Below are positions 5,101-5,430 of a stretch of DNA of 5,430 nucleotides, piece after piece. The stretch spans positions 1 to 5,430 of the forward strand of contig DAIDKG010000174.1 of the NCBI GenBank assembly GCA_027450125.1. Reading direction: 5' to 3'. A model generated the notes under the pieces. That model had not been told where the DNA came from. It searched no databases and was given only the letters and a program-made list of their open reading frames with translations. The stretch's first letter is position 1; the number at the start of each line of letters is the position of its first letter. The position numbers were made by a program, and so were the translations under genes. The stretch comes from Bordetella sp. GTDB lineage: Bacteria; Pseudomonadota; Gammaproteobacteria; Burkholderiales; Burkholderiaceae_B.

Positions 5101-5430
5101 ACCTCTTGCAGGACCAGGATGATCGGACGGGGGCGCGGCGCATGCGGGCCATTTATCTGGCGGGGTTCGATGTATTTCGCGCCGACGCGGTCGAGCAGGG
5201 TGCGCATCTCAAGGCCCTGTGCCTGGCGCATGGCTTCGAAGGGCTCTACCCGCTGGACAATGCCTTGCCCGCCGGCCTTGCCGGCCGCGCAGCGGCGCAG
5301 TGGATCTACGAGCAGAACATCGGACTGATACGCAAGGCCGATCTGGTCATGGCCAATCTCAATGTGTTCCGCGGGCTCGAGCCCGATTCCGGCACCGCCT
5401 TCGAGGTGGGCTACGCCGCGGCGCTGGGCA
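5097..5430 (+). CDS. Nucleoside 2-deoxyribosyltransferase-family protein (3' truncated by window end)
   Basis: Frame 3 is open from ATG 5097 to the window end (111 codons) and reads as the N-terminal part of the nucleoside 2-deoxyribosyltransferase fold. These enzymes exchange the base of 2'-deoxynucleosides through a covalent Glu intermediate, or hydrolyse the glycosidic bond. Counting from the internal ATG at 5142, the diagnostic segments are IYLAGFDVF (4-12), ADLVMANLN (66-74) and PDSGTAFEVGYA (81-92). E88 lies at the position of the nucleophile and D82 six residues before it, the spacing of Asp92/Glu98 as I recall it for Lactobacillus enzymes; Y5 fits the conserved Tyr. ATG 5097 overlaps the previous stop as ATGA but adds a poorly conserved 15-residue leader and has an AAGG touching it. 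ATG 5142 begins at the domain itself but has only a weak G-rich site upstream, so the start is uncertain. The C-terminus is outside the window. Confidence 0.82.
   Translation, partial: MNLLQDQDDRTGARRMRAIYLAGFDVFRADAVEQGAHLKALCLAHGFEGLYPLDNALPAGLAGRAAAQWIYEQNIGLIRKADLVMANLNVFRGLEPDSGTAFEVGYAAALG

Noticed and set aside
5271..5285. GCCGGC repeated around CTT, a possible hairpin or repeat
   Set aside because: It lies within coding sequence (Ala-Gly-Leu-Ala-Gly codons), and GCCGGC is itself a palindrome common in GC-rich DNA.
5119..5328. Short open frame starting at ATG 5119
   Set aside because: It is out of frame with the deoxyribosyltransferase-like protein that reads through the same bases with diagnostic motifs.

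Overview
The window is a dense, high-GC stretch (about two-thirds G+C by eye) with every supported gene on the + strand and very short or overlapping junctions. The GC-rich codon use and the gene families fit a betaproteobacterium of the order Burkholderiales, perhaps an Alcaligenaceae such as Bordetella or Achromobacter. That placement is inference; no rRNA or other marker is present.

Positions 1-4075 form one operon-like run. Bases 1-36 look like the last codons of an upstream gene, whose TAA overlaps the ATG of the next gene. Three genes then encode the parts of a membrane-associated or dye-linked type flavoprotein dehydrogenase of the opine oxidase / D-hydroxyproline dehydrogenase / HcnABC class. 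They are a DAO-fold catalytic FAD subunit (beta, 36-1190), a small [2Fe-2S] ferredoxin-like subunit (gamma, 1171-1476), and a larger FAD/pyridine-nucleotide-disulfide-reductase-like subunit ending in a Cys-rich BFD-like domain (alpha, 1476-2927). A fourth gene (2954-4075) encodes a second, different DAO-fold FAD oxidoreductase of the sarcosine oxidase-beta / glycine oxidase / proline dehydrogenase-beta type. Together these suggest oxidative catabolism of an amino acid or N-substituted amino acid (D-amino acid, hydroxyproline, opine or similar). The sequence alone does not fix the substrate.

An 89-bp gap (4076-4164) holds a GC-rich hairpin and a -10-like hexamer, and probably marks a transcription-unit boundary. 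After it comes a ketopantoate reductase (PanE/ApbA)-family NAD(P)-dependent reductase (4165-5100). Its stop codon overlaps a possible start of a nucleoside 2-deoxyribosyltransferase-family gene, which is cut by the window end at 5430.

The families are all known. The points most worth a second look are the two DAO-type catalytic subunits beside one set of electron-transfer subunits, two mutually exclusive perfect inverted repeats around the stop codon at 2925-2927 next to the following ribosome-binding site, and the coupling of a PanE-like reductase to a deoxyribosyltransferase-like gene. I saw no mobile element, CRISPR array, tRNA or rRNA.
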